Shown here: positions 61,788-64,000 of the stretch, one piece after another
How positions within the stretch are numbered: the stretch's first letter is position 1
Layout of the letters: every line of letters starts with the position of its first letter
Assembly (NCBI RefSeq): GCF_004006395.2
Contig: NZ_CP029758.2
Span: forward strand, 806,001 to 870,000
Direction of reading: 5' to 3'
DNA from: Clostridium sp. AWRP
GTDB taxonomy: Bacteria; Bacillota; Clostridia; Clostridiales; Clostridiaceae
DNA length: 64,000 nt
Position numbers and translations under genes: made by a program
Notes under the pieces: model-generated
The model's database searches: none
Told to the model about the DNA's origin: nothing
The model's input: the letters and a program-made list of their open reading frames with translations, nothing else

Positions 61788-62030
61788 TTAGTGCTTCAAG
61801 CATTTTAATAAATCATAGTGTACAGAAATATCATTCCTATATTCATCAATAAAAATACGATATAGTATTCTGTCATTAATTAGAGTTTGTACAAATATGC
61901 CGTTCGAATAAATGTCATACTGTTCGTCTTCAAATTCAAATATCTCTTTATTAGCTTTTGTAGCTTCAATCATAGTTCTGTCAAAGATTTTAATTTTTTG
62001 AAAAAACATTTCTTCACAACTAATTACCAT
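61788..62030 (-). CDS. Hypothetical protein (80 residues)
   Basis: The ATG is preceded by AGGAG. The product (MVISCEEMFFQKIKIFDRTM at the start, ending HYDLLKCLKH) has alternating charged and hydrophobic residues and no signal peptide or TM helix; it looks like a small cytoplasmic alpha/beta protein. No family is recognised. It lies 59 bp downstream of ppk1 on the same strand and may be co-transcribed with it. Confidence 0.6.
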   Translation of the reverse strand: MVISCEEMFFQKIKIFDRTMIEATKANKEIFEFEDEQYDIYSNGIFVQTLINDRILYRIFIDEYRNDISVHYDLLKCLKH

Positions 62031-62089
62031 AATATACTCTCCTTTGTATTATTCAACATTTAATATATTCATCTTTTTATATTCTATTG

Positions 62090-64000
62090 TTATATAGAAT
62101 TAGCTAGCTTGGGCTTAAATCCATTTTTAATCCAATAGTTTTTATTATATTGTAAAAGAACTTGCTTGTCATAATTGCTTTTCATTGCAACATTGTAGAA
62201 AAATTTTTGACTGTTTATACTATCTTTGCCTCTTCTATCGATTCGGGTATAAGATCCATCCATATTTAAAATTCTGGTTTTTATTGTATCCGATAAGGAA
62301 ACAGCTAAAATTTCTTTTACTTTAGTTATTGCATCTTCATCTTCAACTGGGAATAACAATTCTACTCTTCTATCTAAATTTCTATTCATCCAATCTGCGC
62401 TGGAAAGATAAATTGTTTCATCTCCATCATTATAAAAATAATAAATGCGGCTGTGTTCTAAAAATCTTCCTACAATACTTTTTACAGATATATTTTCACT
62501 TATTCCTGGAATACCTGGTCTTAGACAGCAAATTCCACGTACAATTAAATTGATTTTTACTCCTGCACTTGAAGCTTTGTATAAAGCCTTAATAATTTTG
62601 GTATCTACTAAAGAATTCATTTTTGCAATGATTTTGGCAGGTTTACCCATGCTTGCATTTTCTGTTTCTTGAGATATCATATATAGAAATCGTTCCCTTA
62701 AATTTAAAGGTGCTAAGCTTAATTTGTATAGGTCAGTTGGGTGAGAGTGACCAGATAACATATTAAATATAGTGGAAGCATCTGAACCTATGTAAGGATT
62801 TGTGGTAAATAATCCTAAATCTGTATATAATTTAGCTGTAACATCATTGTAATTACCTGTACCTAAATGAACATAACGTTTAATTTCGTCACTTTCTTTA
62901 CGAACAACAAGTAATATTTTACAATGAGTTTTAAGTCCAACCAATCCATAAATTACATGACAGCCTGCTTTTTCTAGACGTTTTGCCCAGAGAATGTTAT
63001 TTTCCTCATCAAACCTTGCTTTTAATTCAACTAAAACTGTAACTTGTTTACCTTGTTCGGCGGCATTAATTAGAGATTCTATGATAGGGGAATTCCCACT
63101 TACACGGTATAAAGTTTGTTTTATTGCTAACACATTTGGATCTACAGCTGCTTGTTTTACTAAATTAATAATTGGATCAAAAGATTCATAAGGATGGTGT
63201 AATAAAATATCTTTTTTCGAAATTGCCTTAAAAATATCATTGGTTTTCAAATATTCAGGTGCAATTTGAGGTTCCATGGGATCATAAGTTAGATGACTAT
63301 ATCCTAATTTTTCAGTAAGTTTCGATAAGAAAGTTAAATCGATAGGACCGCTGATTTTATATTCTTGATCTTTTGAAATTTCTAGTTCCTTTTCAAGAAT
63401 ATGAAGCAGCCTTTTATCTATACCAATTTCAAATTCTAGTCTTACTTCATTTCCCCATTTACGCTGCTTTAGCGATTCTTCAATAGCTTCTAATAAGTCT
63501 TCTGCTCCCTCTTCATCTAAGGTTAAATCAGCATTACGTGTAATACGATAACAGCTTGAAGTTATGATTTTATGATTACTAAATAGAGAACATAAGTTCA
63601 TCTTAATGATGTCCTCTAGAAAGATAAAAGCTTTTCCAACATTGGAAGGGATCTCAATAATCCTTTCTAATACAGATGGAACCTGTATGGTAGCAAAAGT
63701 GTATTCATTAATGCCCTCACTTTTTTTTAGTAATACTGCAATATTTAAACTGCGATTTAAAATTAATGGAAATGGCCTGCTATTATCAACTACCATAGGT
63801 GTTAATACGGGATAAATGTTTTTTAAATAATAATCTTCAACATATTCATGTTGTTGTTTATTAAGATTTTTAGCTTTAAAAAAGCATATATTTTGTTTCT
63901 TTAAAGCTAATTTCAAAGATCGATTATAACAATTTAATTGTTCATAAACTAATTTATGAACATGTATAGATATTTTATTCATTTGCTCTATTGGAGTCAA
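62090..64000 (-). CDS. ppk1: Polyphosphate kinase 1 (N-terminus cut by window end)
   Basis: There are 636 residues in the window, and the frame runs off the right edge. About 60-90 N-terminal residues (the PPK N domain start) are missing, so the visible TPIEQMNKIS is internal. PPK1 marks include YPVLTPMVVDNSRPFP, LHHPYESFDP, QTLYRVSGNSPII, the autophosphorylated His in GLKTHCKILLVVRK, HLGTGNYND and the C-terminal SSADWMNRNLDRRVEL. It makes long-chain polyphosphate from ATP. A possible partner, ppx, would lie outside the window. Confidence 0.95.
   Translation of the reverse strand: MTPIEQMNKISIHVHKLVYEQLNCYNRSLKLALKKQNICFFKAKNLNKQQHEYVEDYYLKNIYPVLTPMVVDNSRPFPLILNRSLNIAVLLKKSEGINEYTFATIQVPSVLERIIEIPSNVGKAFIFLEDIIKMNLCSLFSNHKIITSSCYRITRNADLTLDEEGAEDLLEAIEESLKQRKWGNEVRLEFEIGIDKRLLHILEKELEISKDQEYKISGPIDLTFLSKLTEKLGYSHLTYDPMEPQIAPEYLKTNDIFKAISKKDILLHHPYESFDPIINLVKQAAVDPNVLAIKQTLYRVSGNSPIIESLINAAEQGKQVTVLVELKARFDEENNILWAKRLEKAGCHVIYGLVGLKTHCKILLVVRKESDEIKRYVHLGTGNYNDVTAKLYTDLGLFTTNPYIGSDASTIFNMLSGHSHPTDLYKLSLAPLNLRERFLYMISQETENASMGKPAKIIAKMNSLVDTKIIKALYKASSAGVKINLIVRGICCLRPGIPGISENISVKSIVGRFLEHSRIYYFYNDGDETIYLSSADWMNRNLDRRVELLFPVEDEDAITKVKEILAVSLSDTIKTRILNMDGSYTRIDRRGKDSINSQKFFYNVAMKSNYDKQVLLQYNKNYWIKNGFKPKLANSI

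Noticed and set aside
1..64000. tRNA or rRNA genes
   Set aside because: No cloverleaf with a GGTTCGAATCC-type T arm and no rRNA-like stretch was seen while reading either strand.

Overview
The window is AT-rich DNA of a spore-forming, anaerobic Clostridium (Clostridiaceae). The evidence is the low GC content, AGGAGG ribosome-binding sites with frequent TTG/GTG starts, sporulation genes (gpr, spoIIP, yqfC, yqfD), a CIRCE/HrcA heat-shock operon, a hybrid-cluster protein, and a corrinoid methyltransferase set typical of acetogenic or methyl-using clostridia. The C. ljungdahlii / C. carboxidivorans / C. kluyveri group is a reasonable guess but cannot be proved from this sequence.

The left half (1-30.7 kb) is accessory. 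It starts inside a methyltransferase operon (H4folate methyltransferase, corrinoid protein, UroD-like methyltransferase). Next come a TetR-regulated RND efflux pair, OsmC and YitT proteins, a chemoreceptor, and an ABC exporter with a two-component system (TCS). An intact IS256-family insertion sequence with a perfect 8-bp target duplication follows. Then come a Crp/Fnr regulator divergent from hcp, and a second TCS whose regulator and kinase genes are separated by a DUF1835 / L7-L12-like / DUF1835 cassette. A lipoprotein, a TauE-type permease and a P-type ATPase with several eroded catalytic motifs close this half.

The right half (30.7-64 kb) is a conserved Firmicutes core in the usual order: comEC-holA-rpsT, gpr-spoIIP, lepA-hemW, hrcA-grpE-dnaK-dnaJ, prmA-rsmE-mtaB-hinT, rpsU-yqeY, yqfC-yqfD, yqfF-ybeY-dgkA/PAP2, era-recO, ccpN-ppdK. 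It ends in a polyphosphate kinase gene cut by the window edge. Together these genes serve ribosome biogenesis and modification, protein folding, sporulation and germination, envelope lipid recycling and gluconeogenic control.

The most unusual material lies between genes. Four dispersed copies (near 8.9, 34.2, 45.9 and 52.0 kb) of a roughly 170-220 bp structured element keep the same fold through compensatory base changes. All lie on the + strand, and three sit 20-40 nt before a start codon. A small palindromic module is nested in the arms of three copies and recurs in a 72-bp tandem repeat between dnaK and dnaJ. Two copies of a roughly 250-bp giant palindrome look like miniature transposable elements. 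A 16-codon leader ORF coupled to comEC and a 29-residue membrane peptide gene at 14.6 kb are also easy to miss.
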